A DNA stretch of 18,440 nucleotides from Bacteroidales bacterium (GCA_004555425.1 SFID01000033.1:1-18440), one strand, 5' to 3'; shown: positions 1-6,682, counted from the first letter of the stretch. Program-made: numbers and translations. The notes: generated from the sequence alone by a model not told the origin.

Positions 1-30
1 TCCGATGTATTTCTTCCTTTAAAATGGGGC

Positions 31-76
31 AAAAAAAGAGGAAAGAACCCCGTGTTTCGGGCTCTTTCCTCTTCGC
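31..76 (-). ncRNA. Predicted ~45-nt hairpin RNA (left copy)
   Basis: About six bases after the -7 box, the minus strand forms a stem GAGGAAAGA...TCTTTCCTC (71-63 with 46-38), extended by GCCC/GGGT pairing, and is followed at once by seven U (37-31). Promoter and intrinsic terminator are thus nearly adjacent, predicting a transcript that is little more than the terminator hairpin. It could be a stand-alone small RNA or an attenuated leader of a gene outside the window. No Rfam family is recognised. Confidence 0.5.
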
Positions 77-81
77 TAGTA

Positions 82-113
82 CAAAGATAATACATTTTTG
101 CGCGAAATGCAAA
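82..113 (-). promoter_or_regulatory. Bacteroidetes-type promoter in left repeat, firing leftward
   Basis: On the minus strand TTTG (113-110) is followed after 20 bases by TATCTTTG (89-82), matching the Bacteroidetes -33/-7 pattern TTTG-N19-21-TAnnTTTG. Both boxes are identical in the right repeat copy although the spacer between them differs at four positions. Transcription should begin near 75-76 and run out of the window to the left. Confidence 0.7.
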
Positions 114-199
114 TCGCTTTAACATTTCGCAACAATCTATGAAATGTTAAAAGACGAGTTTTGCACACATGAGGGTCTGGGATGTGTTATATTACGAGG

Positions 200-276
200 G
201 ACGCTTTGCATCCTTAGTTTCAATGGTGGCTGCGAAGGCATTGCCAACTGATTTACAGAGCCTGCCTGAAACTTGT
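200..276. other. Non-coding gap after lptB with a diverged hairpin unit
   Basis: The 77 bases between the 199-bp repeat and the lptB stop include GGACGCTTTGCATCC (199-213), a six-pair stem with triloop followed by TTAGTTTCAA. This matches the format of the hairpin units in blocks A-C (palindrome followed by TAGTTTCA) but is diverged and on the plus strand, opposite to lptB. No terminator with a T-run is visible for lptB itself. Confidence 0.4.
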
Positions 277-1077
277 TTAATTTCCCTCCGCCTCGCGAAT
301 TTCCTTGAGCGCGGCGAAGTCCTTCTTGCGCAGTTTGAAACTGTTGGTGAGGTACTTGTCGCGCACCACTTGGTTGTTGGCCAGTTCGTCGGGTGTGCCT
401 TGAAAGAGGATGCGGCCCTCGAAGAGGAGGTAGGCGCGGTCGGTGATGCAGAGCGTTTCCTCCACGTTGTGGTCCGTGATGAGGATGCCGATATTGAGGT
501 CCTTCAACTCCCAGACAATAAACTGGATGTCCTCCACGGCGATGGGGTCAACGCCAGCGAAGGGCTCGTCGAGCATGATAAATTTCGGGTCGATGGCCAG
601 GCAGCGGGCAATCTCCGTGCGGCGGCGCTCGCCACCCGAGAGGCGGTCGCCCAGGTTCTTGCGCACCTTCTGGAGGCGGAACTTCTGGATGAGGCTCTCC
701 AGTTTGTCCTCGCGGTAGCTCTTGGGTTGGCCCGTCATTTCGAGCACAGACATGATGTTGTCCTCAACAGTCATCTTGCGAAAGACCGAAGCCTCCTGCG
801 CCAGATAACCGATGCCCGCGCGGGCGCGCTGATAGACGGGGTAGTTGGTGATTTCTTCGTTTCCCAGATAGATGTGGCCGGCGTTAGGCACGACCAGGCC
901 CGTGGTCATATAGAAAGAGGTGGTCTTGCCGGCACCATTGGGGCCTAGCAGGCCGACAATTTCGCCCTGTCGGACGTTGAAGGAAACGTCGTTGACAACG
1001 GTGCGCTTGCCGTATTTCTTGACAAGGCCCTCGGTGCGGAGTTCTAGCGTCTCGGCCGGCTGTTGGAGTTCGTTCAT
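277..1077 (-). CDS. lptB: LptB, ATPase of the LPS export ABC transporter
   Basis: A 266-residue cytoplasmic ATP-binding subunit that, with LptF/LptG, extracts lipopolysaccharide from the inner membrane and drives it along the Lpt bridge to the outer membrane. Visible motifs are Walker A GPNGAGKT (residues 45-52), the Q-loop in GIGYLAQEASVF (Q94), signature LSGGE (146-150), Walker B FIMLDEPF (167-173) and the switch histidine in ITDHNVEETL (H203). YLAQEASVFRKMTVEDN is characteristic of LptB rather than of amino-acid transporter ATPases. Length is slightly above the usual ~240, with a short N-terminal extension. No lptA, lptC or lptFG gene is adjacent. The start lies directly after repeat block A, with no Shine-Dalgarno; the leader is AACTTCCC. 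Confidence 0.95.
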   Translation of the reverse strand: MNELQQPAETLELRTEGLVKKYGKRTVVNDVSFNVRQGEIVGLLGPNGAGKTTSFYMTTGLVVPNAGHIYLGNEEITNYPVYQRARAGIGYLAQEASVFRKMTVEDNIMSVLEMTGQPKSYREDKLESLIQKFRLQKVRKNLGDRLSGGERRRTEIARCLAIDPKFIMLDEPFAGVDPIAVEDIQFIVWELKDLNIGILITDHNVEETLCITDRAYLLFEGRILFQGTPDELANNQVVRDKYLTNSFKLRKKDFAALKEIREAEGN

Positions 1078-1081
1078 GGGA

Positions 1082-1407
1082 AGTTGGTTATTAGTTAGGA
1101 GTTAGGAGTTAGGAGTTAGGAGTCGCCTTTCAATTAGGAATCTTATTCAATTAGGAATCTTATTCAATTAGGAATTAGGAATTAGGAATTAGGAATTGCG
1201 AGAGAATATTAGGAGTTCATCCTCATTAAAAGGCAACTCCTAACTCCTAACTTCTAACTCCTAACTAAAAGACTATCGAGCTAGCAGCCAAAGGCTGCGT
1301 TGAAACTGGAAGCCCGAAGGGATTCCCTGAAACTAGGAAGCCGCAGGCTTCCGTCTGAAACCAGGGAGCGAAGCGACCGTTGAAACTAGGGAGCAAAGCG
1401 ACCCACG
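1082..1407 (-). repeat. Composite intergenic repeat module, block A
   Basis: The whole gap between the nitroreductase stop and the lptB start is repetitive. Read on the minus strand it has five GC-rich hairpin units (about 1404-1275) separated by TAGTTTCA-type linkers and ending TAGCTCGATAGTC, then a TCCTAAC/TCTAACT array, a conserved core (1234-1198), and a long TCCTAAT/TCCTAAC array reaching almost to the lptB ATG. A 17-base unit containing CAATTAGGAATCTTATT occurs twice here and once in block C. It is the same module as blocks B and C, oriented with transcription. Confidence 0.9.
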
Positions 1408-1412
1408 ACTTG

Positions 1413-1916
1413 TCAAAAGAACAAGTCGCCCAAAGCCTTGCGCTGCTTCTCGCGCGGTTCGTCGGCAGGATGGCCGATGGGGATGAGGGCAACGGCGGTG
1501 TGGCCCTCGGGAGCGGGGAAAGCCGCTTGCAGCGCTTCGGGGTCGTAGTTGCAAACCCAGCAAGTGCCTAGGCCGCGCTCGGTAGCCGCTAGGCAGAGGT
1601 GCTCAATGGCAATGGCCGCGTCGATGTCGCCGTGGGGCTTGCCGTCAAAACGGCGCACCCATTCCGTCTGCGTGTTGCGATAGACGATGAAGCAGGCAGG
1701 GGCCGTCTGAAACCATTCGCGGTTGTAGCAGGGCCAGAGGCGGCGCAGCTGTTCGGGCGTGGAGAGATAGCGGAAGAGCACGGGCTGGAAATTGACAGCC
1801 GACGGGGCCAGCCGAACGCAGTCCTGAATATACTGCAAATCGGCAGCCGAGGGCAATTCGGACGAGTTGCGGCGCACCGAACGGCGCTCGGCGCAGAGAT
1901 GGAGGAAATCGTTCAT
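1413..1916 (-). CDS. Nitroreductase family protein
   Basis: Predicted 167-residue FMN-dependent oxidoreductase of the short nitroreductase type; the substrate is unknown. Near the N-terminus RRSVRR (residues 11-16) and APSAVNFQPV (37-46) are the FMN phosphate and flavin-binding motifs. GLGTCWVCNY and the later VALIPIGHPADEP match the C-terminal family signature. The start is set at MNDFLHLCAERRS, where family similarity begins; an in-frame ATG at 1943 would add nine residues (MAIPHSPTT). A -7 box lies at 1988-1981. The stop codon sits inside a small hairpin (1406-1428), immediately followed by the hairpin array of block A. It is divergent from the DUF1599 gene. Confidence 0.88.
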   Translation of the reverse strand: MNDFLHLCAERRSVRRNSSELPSAADLQYIQDCVRLAPSAVNFQPVLFRYLSTPEQLRRLWPCYNREWFQTAPACFIVYRNTQTEWVRRFDGKPHGDIDAAIAIEHLCLAATERGLGTCWVCNYDPEALQAAFPAPEGHTAVALIPIGHPADEPREKQRKALGDLFF

Positions 1917-1980
1917 TGTGGTAGGGCTGTGGGGGATGGCCATCCGCGTCTGCGGTCGCTAATCCCGTGAAACAACTGGG

Positions 1981-1988
1981 CAAAGTTA
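1981..1988 (-). promoter_or_regulatory. -7 promoter box for the nitroreductase gene
   Basis: The minus strand reads TAACTTTG, matching TAnnTTTG, 38 bases before the upstream ATG and about 65 before the preferred start. No clear -33 TTTG is seen at the right distance, so strength is uncertain. Confidence 0.5.
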
Positions 1989-2062
1989 GGAAAAAACGCC
2001 GAACTTTCTTTCCTCCCTATTAAAAAACAGGGGGATTGCTTCGCTATTCAAAGGGGTTTTGC

Positions 2063-2070
2063 TACTTTTG
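2063..2070 (+). promoter_or_regulatory. -7 promoter box for the DUF1599 gene
   Basis: TACTTTTG matches TAnnTTTG, and a transcript would start near 2077. A TTG at 2036-2038 is somewhat far for the -33 element (24-base spacer). The box lies inside the longest open frame, which shows that the real start codon is downstream, at 2090 or 2099. Confidence 0.55.
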
Positions 2071-2089
2071 CGCAGAAGATAGCCATGCC

Positions 2090-2662
2090 ATGACAGAAAT
2101 GAATACGACAGCAGAGTTTCAGAGCGTGATGAAGATGTGCCGCGAACTCTTTGCCAAGAAGCTGCACGACTACGGAGCAGCCTGGCGAATTATGCGCCCC
2201 GCCTCCATCACCGACCAGCTGTATATCAAAGCCAACCGCATTCGCTCCATCGAAATGAAGGGCGAGGCGAAAGTGGACGAAGGAATCGTGGGCGAATTTA
2301 TCGCCATCGTCAACTACGGCATCGTTGGGCAGATACAACTCGACCGCGGTCTGGCCCTCAGCGAAGGCGATATGACGCCCGACGAGGCTCTGGCCCTCTA
2401 CGACCAGTATGCCCGCGAAGCCCTCGAACTGATGCTGCGCAAGAACCACGACTACGACGAGGCTTGGCGCAGTATGCGGGTGAGCTCGTACACCGACCTC
2501 ATCCTCATGAAAATCTTCCGCACGAAGCAAATCGAAGACCTCGAAGGCCAGACGCTCGTCTCGGAAGGCATCGCCGCCAACTATATGGACATGATCAACT
2601 ATGCCGTGTTCGGGCTGATAAAGCTGGTGGTCGAAGCGGGGGAGGAGCAGACCGTAAGGTAG
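2090..2662 (+). CDS. DUF1599 domain protein (two tandem repeats)
   Basis: A 190-residue soluble protein of the Bacteroidales DUF1599 family, biochemical function unknown; from memory, Pfam links this domain to nucleotide-modification contexts. It contains two copies of one motif: KLHDYGAAWRIMRP (24-37) with GEFIAIVNYGIVGQIQL (68-84), then KNHDYDEAWRSMR (118-130) with ANYMDMINYAVFGLIKL (163-179). The HDY...AWR...R pattern is conserved in both halves. The start at 2090 follows the promoter at 2063-2070; 2099 is an alternative. An upstream ATGCCATGA at 2085 gives a two-codon ORF overlapping the start. The gene heads a set running toward tpiA and folE, which I recall as a common Bacteroidales order. 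Confidence 0.9.
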   Translation: MTEMNTTAEFQSVMKMCRELFAKKLHDYGAAWRIMRPASITDQLYIKANRIRSIEMKGEAKVDEGIVGEFIAIVNYGIVGQIQLDRGLALSEGDMTPDEALALYDQYAREALELMLRKNHDYDEAWRSMRVSSYTDLILMKIFRTKQIEDLEGQTLVSEGIAANYMDMINYAVFGLIKLVVEAGEEQTVR

Positions 2663-2669
2663 GTGTTAG

Positions 2670-3096
2670 GCTCGCTCCGCGAGCTGGCTTCAGTCGGTCG
2701 CTTCGCGACCATGCTTCAGTCGGTCGCTTCGCGACCTTAGTTTCAAGTTTCAACGGAAGCCTGCGGCTTCCTAGATTCAGGGAATCCCTTCGGGCTTCCA
2801 GTTTCATCGCAGCCTTCGGCTGCTAGCTCGATAGCGGTCGCTTCGCTCCTAGTTTCATCGGTCGCTTTGCTCCCTGGTTTCAGACGGAAGCCTGTGGCTT
2901 CCTAGATTCAGGGAATCCCTTCGGGCTTCCTGTTTCAACGCAGCCTGCGGCTGCTGGCTCGATAGTCCTTAAACAATTAAGGAATTAGGAATGAGGAATT
3001 AGGAGTTGCCTTTCAATGAGGATGAACTCCTAATATTCTCTCCCAACTCCCAACTCACAATTCCTAATTCCTAATTCCTAATTCCTAATTCCTTAT
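2670..3096 (+). repeat. Composite intergenic repeat module, block B (duplicated hairpin cassette)
   Basis: The module starts eight bases after the DUF1599 stop and ends four bases before the next ATG. It has eleven hairpin units: one extra (2670-2684), then the same ordered five-unit cassette twice (2696-2834 and 2836-2968). These are followed by TTAAACAATTAAGG, a GGAATTA/GGAATGA array, the conserved core (3008-3043), and the complementary TCCTAAT array (3044-3096). The two heptamer arrays face each other and could pair as a long stem around the core. Confidence 0.92.
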
Positions 3097-3100
3097 TTCC

Positions 3101-4411
3101 ATGCCCCGTCATTCCCTGCGACACATTCTGCTGTTCTGGAGTGTCAATGTGGCCCGCCTCGTATTGGCCGCCACGTTTATATTCTCCGGATTTGTGAAGG
3201 CCGCCGACCCGATGGGCATGTTCCATAAACTCGGTGCCTACTTCGCCCATTGGGGCTATACGTTCCCGCTCGATTCGGTCGTACTGCGCGGGATGGTGGT
3301 CTGTCTGGCCGTTGTGGAGTTTGTGCTGGGCCTGCATTTCCTGCTCGGCATGCGTATGCGGCTAACAGCGTGGTGCTCCTCGCTATTCATGCTGGCCATG
3401 ACGCTGCTCACCATATATATATATAGGTATGAACCAGTGGCGGATTGCGGTTGCTTTGGCGATGCCTATGTGTTGAGCAACGGTGCCACGTTGGCCAAAA
3501 ATGTAGTGCTGCTCCTGCTCTGTGGCCTCTGCCTCTTCGCAGGTCGCTATACCAAACGCTTTATTAGCGAGCGCAACCAATGGCTGACCTCCATCTATAC
3601 GTGGGTGTACGTCTTGGGACTCTGCCTCTACACACTCCACTATGTCCCCATCCTCGAATTTACCGACTATCGCAACGGCACACACTGGCGCGATGCTTGG
3701 GAGGGACGCTTCTCGGCCGATGCCCCCGAAAGCCTCAGCACCCTCTGCTTCACAGATGCCCGGACGGGCGACGACGTGACGGAGCAAATCCTGGATTCGG
3801 GCTATTGCTTCTTGCTGACTATGCCCGAAATCAGTACGGCCGATGCAGGCAACAACGACCGCATCAACGATATCTACGATGAATGCGTGGACAACGGTTA
3901 CCGCTTCTTCCTGGCCGTGGGCGAACCGTGGCAGAAGGAAGACCTGCAACATTGGATGGACCAGACGGGAGCCGCCTATCCCGTGGTGAGTGCCGATGCC
4001 GTGCAGCTCAAGGCGATGGTGCGCTCCAACCCTGGCCTGCTCCTGCTCAGGGATGGCATTCAGATTCGCAAATGGAGTAACAACGACCTGCCCATCCTCA
4101 ACGATGCCCTTGCACAACAGACCTACCGCAACAGCATTAGGGGAATCATCGGTCTGCCGAACGACAACGGCGATTGGCGCGCCCAGCCCGAAACGTCCAG
4201 ATACTTCTGGAAGAGACCGCTCGGCCAACTTGTCCTCTGGTATATCATACCGCTGTTGGTCATCATGGCCCTGGACAATATATGGGTGGGCAGCAAATAC
4301 TACCGCCGCTATACGCAGCGCCGCCGCCTGCGCCGACAGCAAAACGCACAGGCCACTCCCGCTCCTGAAATGAACCAGCAGGAGGAGGCTCCCGCGGAGG
4401 AAAATCAATGA
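3101..4411 (+). CDS. BT_3928-family (DoxX/MauE-like) membrane protein
   Basis: A 436-residue inner-membrane protein. The N-terminal part resembles DoxX/MauE redox-associated membrane proteins: hydrophobic segments at about 8-33, 59-83, 88-108, 132-148 and 163-181, with a DCGCFGD cysteine motif (115-121) after the third. A soluble part follows (about 190-350, possibly thioredoxin-like, lacking a CxxC), then a last membrane segment (about 372-393) and a basic, Gln/Glu-rich tail. A role in periplasmic thiol or electron transfer is an inference from the family. A run of AT dinucleotides (3413-3425) lies within the codons for IYIY. It is followed 46 bases later by tpiA, probably cotranscribed. The ATG lies directly after repeat block B. 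Confidence 0.88.
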   Translation: MPRHSLRHILLFWSVNVARLVLAATFIFSGFVKAADPMGMFHKLGAYFAHWGYTFPLDSVVLRGMVVCLAVVEFVLGLHFLLGMRMRLTAWCSSLFMLAMTLLTIYIYRYEPVADCGCFGDAYVLSNGATLAKNVVLLLLCGLCLFAGRYTKRFISERNQWLTSIYTWVYVLGLCLYTLHYVPILEFTDYRNGTHWRDAWEGRFSADAPESLSTLCFTDARTGDDVTEQILDSGYCFLLTMPEISTADAGNNDRINDIYDECVDNGYRFFLAVGEPWQKEDLQHWMDQTGAAYPVVSADAVQLKAMVRSNPGLLLLRDGIQIRKWSNNDLPILNDALAQQTYRNSIRGIIGLPNDNGDWRAQPETSRYFWKRPLGQLVLWYIIPLLVIMALDNIWVGSKYYRRYTQRRRLRRQQNAQATPAPEMNQQEEAPAEENQ

Positions 4412-4457
4412 ATCGCACCTTGCAATAATAATTATCAACCCTAAAAAACATAAACCA

Positions 4458-5216
4458 ATGAGAAAGAAAATCGTAGCAGGTAACTGGAAAATGAACCTCA
4501 ACCTGCAGGAAGGCGTAGCTCTCGCCAAGGAACTCAACACAATGCTCGCCGCCGACAAACCCAACTGCGACGTAGTCATCTGCACCCCCTTCATTCACCT
4601 GGCTACCGTAGCCGGCGAACTGGATGCCAATGTCATCGGACTGGGTGCCGAAAACTGCGCCGACAAAGTGAGCGGTGCCTACACGGGTGAGGTTTCCGCA
4701 GCCATGGTCAAGAGCACGGGTGCACAGTATGTCATCCTCGGCCACAGCGAACGCCGCGCCTACTATGGCGAAACCGCCGAAATTCTCAAGGAAAAGACCA
4801 ACCTGGCTCTGGAGAACGGCCTCAAGGTCATCTTCTGCATTGGCGAAGTGCTCGAAGAGCGCGAGAGCGGCAAGCAGAACGAAGTGGTGAAGGCACAGCT
4901 CGAAGGTTCGCTCTTCGACCTCACCGCCGAGCAGTTCAGCAACGTCATCCTGGCCTACGAACCCGTATGGGCAATCGGTACAGGTAAGACTGCCACCGCC
5001 GAGCAGGCCGAAGATATGCACGCCTTCATCCGCAGCGTCATCGCCGAAAAGTTTGGTGCAGAAGCTGCTGAGAACGTTTCCATCCTGTACGGCGGAAGCT
5101 GCAAGCCCAGCAACGCCAAGGAAATCTTTGCTAAGCCCAACGTTGACGGCGGCCTCATTGGTGGCGCTGCCCTCAAGGCTGCTGATTTCAAGGGTATCAT
5201 CGACGCTTGGAAATAA
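4458..5216 (+). CDS. tpiA: Triose-phosphate isomerase
   Basis: A full-length 252-residue glycolytic/gluconeogenic enzyme interconverting dihydroxyacetone phosphate and glyceraldehyde 3-phosphate in the cytoplasm. Catalytic residues are visible: K11 in GNWKMN, H96 in ILGHSERR and E168 in AYEPVWAIGTGKT, the last continuing into flexible loop 6. The phosphate-binding YGGS (211-214) is also present. There is no promoter box in the 46-base gap after the BT_3928-family gene, suggesting cotranscription. An intrinsic terminator-like structure follows at 5297-5360. Confidence 0.98.
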   Translation: MRKKIVAGNWKMNLNLQEGVALAKELNTMLAADKPNCDVVICTPFIHLATVAGELDANVIGLGAENCADKVSGAYTGEVSAAMVKSTGAQYVILGHSERRAYYGETAEILKEKTNLALENGLKVIFCIGEVLEERESGKQNEVVKAQLEGSLFDLTAEQFSNVILAYEPVWAIGTGKTATAEQAEDMHAFIRSVIAEKFGAEAAENVSILYGGSCKPSNAKEIFAKPNVDGGLIGGAALKAADFKGIIDAWK

Positions 5217-5296
5217 GACGCAAGGGTAAACCGACAGGATGCCGTGGGACACACCGCCCTGCGACATTCACCCTGCATTACCCAAATAACCAATAA

Positions 5297-5360
5297 GGGA
5301 TGGGGCATAGCCGCGGGCACGCTAACCTTCTGCCCAATTGCGTGCCCCATCCCCGTTTTT
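5297..5360 (+). terminator. Intrinsic terminator after tpiA, with a competing stem
   Basis: GGGATGGGGCA (5297-5307) is perfectly complementary to TGCCCCATCCC (5343-5353), followed by CG and five T (5356-5360). The interior also holds GGGCACGC, which can pair with GCGTGCCC (5341-5348 region), and that stem shares bases with the right arm. The two stems are mutually exclusive, so an attenuator is possible, but a plain terminator is the simpler reading. The 270-base gap (5217-5486) contains no other gene that I can support. Confidence 0.65.
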
Positions 5361-5486
5361 CTAGGTAGCTTCAGTGAACGCGTCTGCAATAACCGCAGGC
5401 ACTCAAGTGGCCGAACAATTCCTTTCTCCATTCATCCATTGAAACTACCCCTATACCGATTTATTCTTTCAAACGCCCCTAATTCC

Positions 5487-5996
5487 GTGAGACAACTTTT
5501 AGCCCTCTTCATCTGCTCGCTGGTTTCTTATGCCATGCACGGCCAAACGTTTACAGACGACCTACGCGACAAAGAATACAATGGCGGAAGCCTCGAAGTA
5601 GTTCAGAGCACCACGCTTGACTCCATCGTCAACGAAAAGGAACTAGGTAAGGCCACAGCCGTTACGGTCAATAATAAGCAACAGACCTACCGACAGAGAC
5701 GGCCCAAATATAAATCAGGCCAAACCCCAACCGAGCGCGTTTCTGGCTTTCGCATCCAGATTTACCAAGGTACGGGATCTGAAGGCCAAGCCAACGCAAA
5801 AAAGATGCAGGCCCGAGCACGCCAAGCTTTTCCGGGCTTCTCCACCTACGTTTCTCTCAACGGACCGCGTTGGGTATGCCGTATTGGTGATTTCCAAACC
5901 AACGAAGAGGCACAGGCTTTCCTGCGCCGTGTGCGCAGTTCGGGCATATCCAAAACGGTTAGCATTGTCCGCTCGCCTATCTTTGTTATCTACTAA
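5487..5996 (+). CDS. SPOR-domain secreted protein
   Basis: A 169-residue protein from a GTG start: a signal peptide (VRQLLALFICSLVSYAMHGQ, 1-20), a low-complexity linker, and a C-terminal SPOR-like domain (about 86-165) with GFRIQIYQG (87-95) and WVCRIGDFQTNEEAQAF (129-145). SPOR domains bind denuded glycan strands of peptidoglycan, so an envelope or division-site role is likely. The frame stays open upstream to 5244, but that part overlaps the terminator at 5297-5360 and reads as non-coding, so GTG at 5487 is preferred; TTG at 5439 is an alternative. It lies in the tpiA-SPOR-folE order. Confidence 0.82.
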   Translation: MRQLLALFICSLVSYAMHGQTFTDDLRDKEYNGGSLEVVQSTTLDSIVNEKELGKATAVTVNNKQQTYRQRRPKYKSGQTPTERVSGFRIQIYQGTGSEGQANAKKMQARARQAFPGFSTYVSLNGPRWVCRIGDFQTNEEAQAFLRRVRSSGISKTVSIVRSPIFVIY

Positions 5997-5997
5997 A

Positions 5998-6030
5998 TTT
6001 GATTCTTCACACTCCAATCCCCTAGTTTTG
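5998..6030 (+). promoter_or_regulatory. Promoter of folE
   Basis: TTTG (5998-6001), a 21-base spacer, then TAGTTTTG (6023-6030) match the Bacteroidetes consensus closely. Transcription should start near 6037, giving a leader of about 60 bases. The -33 box overlaps the end of the SPOR gene. Confidence 0.75.
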
Positions 6031-6063
6031 CATCCTTCTCCCGTAATGTTGCAAAACCAGGGG
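6019..6063. promoter_or_regulatory. Inverted repeat over the folE -7 box (candidate operator)
   Basis: CCCCTAGTTTTGC (6019-6031) and GCAAAACCAGGGG (6051-6063) are complementary at 12 of 13 positions with 19 bases between. The left arm contains the whole -7 box and lies upstream of the expected start, so the repeat cannot be only an RNA hairpin. It is a candidate repressor site. No regulator gene is adjacent. Confidence 0.45.
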
Positions 6064-6097
6064 CTTGTATTATATACGCCAAGTAAACACGTTTCCT

Positions 6098-6682
6098 ATG
6101 CAAGCATACAACCCTGAAACCATCGAAGAACTCAAGCAACAATACCACCGCATTCTCCAACTGCTGGGCGAGGATGCTGAGCGCGAGGGCCTGCTCAAGA
6201 CGCCCGAGCGCGTGGCCAAGGCCATGCTCACCCTCACTCGCGGATACACGATGGACCCCGTGGCCGTGCTCAACTCCGCCAAGTTCAACGAGGACTACAA
6301 CCAGATGGTTATCGTCAAGGACATCAACTTCTACTCCCTCTGCGAACACCACATGCTTCCCTTCTACGGAAAGGCCCACGTGGCCTACATTCCCAACGGG
6401 CAGATTACGGGCCTCTCCAAGATAGCCCGAGTTGTAGACATCTTCAGCCACCGCCTCCAAGTGCAGGAACGTATGACCATGCAAATCAAGGACTGCATTC
6501 AGGAGGCCCTCAATCCGCAGGGCGTGATGGTAGTCGTTGAGGCCAAACACATGTGTATGCAAATGCGCGGCGTGGAAAAGCAAAACTCCATCACCACCAC
6601 GAGCGACTTCTGTGGCGTCTTCGAATCCTCCAAGACGCGAGAGGAATTCCTCAACCTGATTAGCAAGGACCGATTTATCTAA
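6098..6682 (+). CDS. folE: GTP cyclohydrolase I (FolE)
   Basis: A 194-residue cytoplasmic enzyme converting GTP to 7,8-dihydroneopterin triphosphate, the first step of tetrahydrofolate and other pterin synthesis. Zinc ligands are C82 and H85 in SLCEHHMLPF and C153 in HMCMQMRGV. TGLSKIARVVDIFSHRLQVQER (104-125) and the QNSITTTSDFCGVF segment (162-175) are family hallmarks. ATG 6098 is chosen because the longer frame to 6065 uses a TTG and adds unrelated residues. The final codons overlap the end of a convergent minus-strand ORF by four bases. It has its own promoter. Confidence 0.98.
   Translation: MQAYNPETIEELKQQYHRILQLLGEDAEREGLLKTPERVAKAMLTLTRGYTMDPVAVLNSAKFNEDYNQMVIVKDINFYSLCEHHMLPFYGKAHVAYIPNGQITGLSKIARVVDIFSHRLQVQERMTMQIKDCIQEALNPQGVMVVVEAKHMCMQMRGVEKQNSITTTSDFCGVFESSKTREEFLNLISKDRFI

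Larger units (their letters stand above)
1..199 (-). repeat. Left copy of 199-bp inverted repeat (promoter-hairpin cassette)
   Basis: Bases 1-199 align without gaps to the reverse complement of 18160-18358; I count 17 mismatches by eye, about 91% identity. Weaker similarity seems to continue inward to about 226. The copy contains, in minus-strand order, a dyad (TTTAACATTTC and GAAATGTTAAA, 119-152 region), a -33/-7 promoter, a hairpin and a T-tract. It may extend left beyond base 1, so its outer border is unknown. No protein is encoded in it. Confidence 0.9.

Noticed and set aside
169..948. 259-residue plus-strand frame opposite lptB
   Set aside because: It is antisense to a gene with full ABC ATPase motifs and has no protein pattern of its own.
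2137..2826. 229-residue frame running from the DUF1599 gene through block B
   Set aside because: Out of frame with the real gene and reads through hairpin repeats; not a protein.
2670..2968. CRISPR array
   Set aside because: The repeated units are different palindromes with short, near-constant linkers, not one repeat with unique spacers, and no cas genes are present.
3383..4594. 403-residue minus-strand frame opposite the BT_3928-family gene and tpiA
   Set aside because: Shadow frame: it crosses two well-supported plus-strand genes and matches no family.
4263..5267. 334-residue minus-strand frame opposite tpiA
   Set aside because: tpiA has all catalytic residues on the other strand; this frame reflects codon bias.
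5244..5486. N-terminal extension of the SPOR protein
   Set aside because: It overlaps the tpiA terminator structure and has no protein-like pattern; a signal peptide begins cleanly at GTG 5487.
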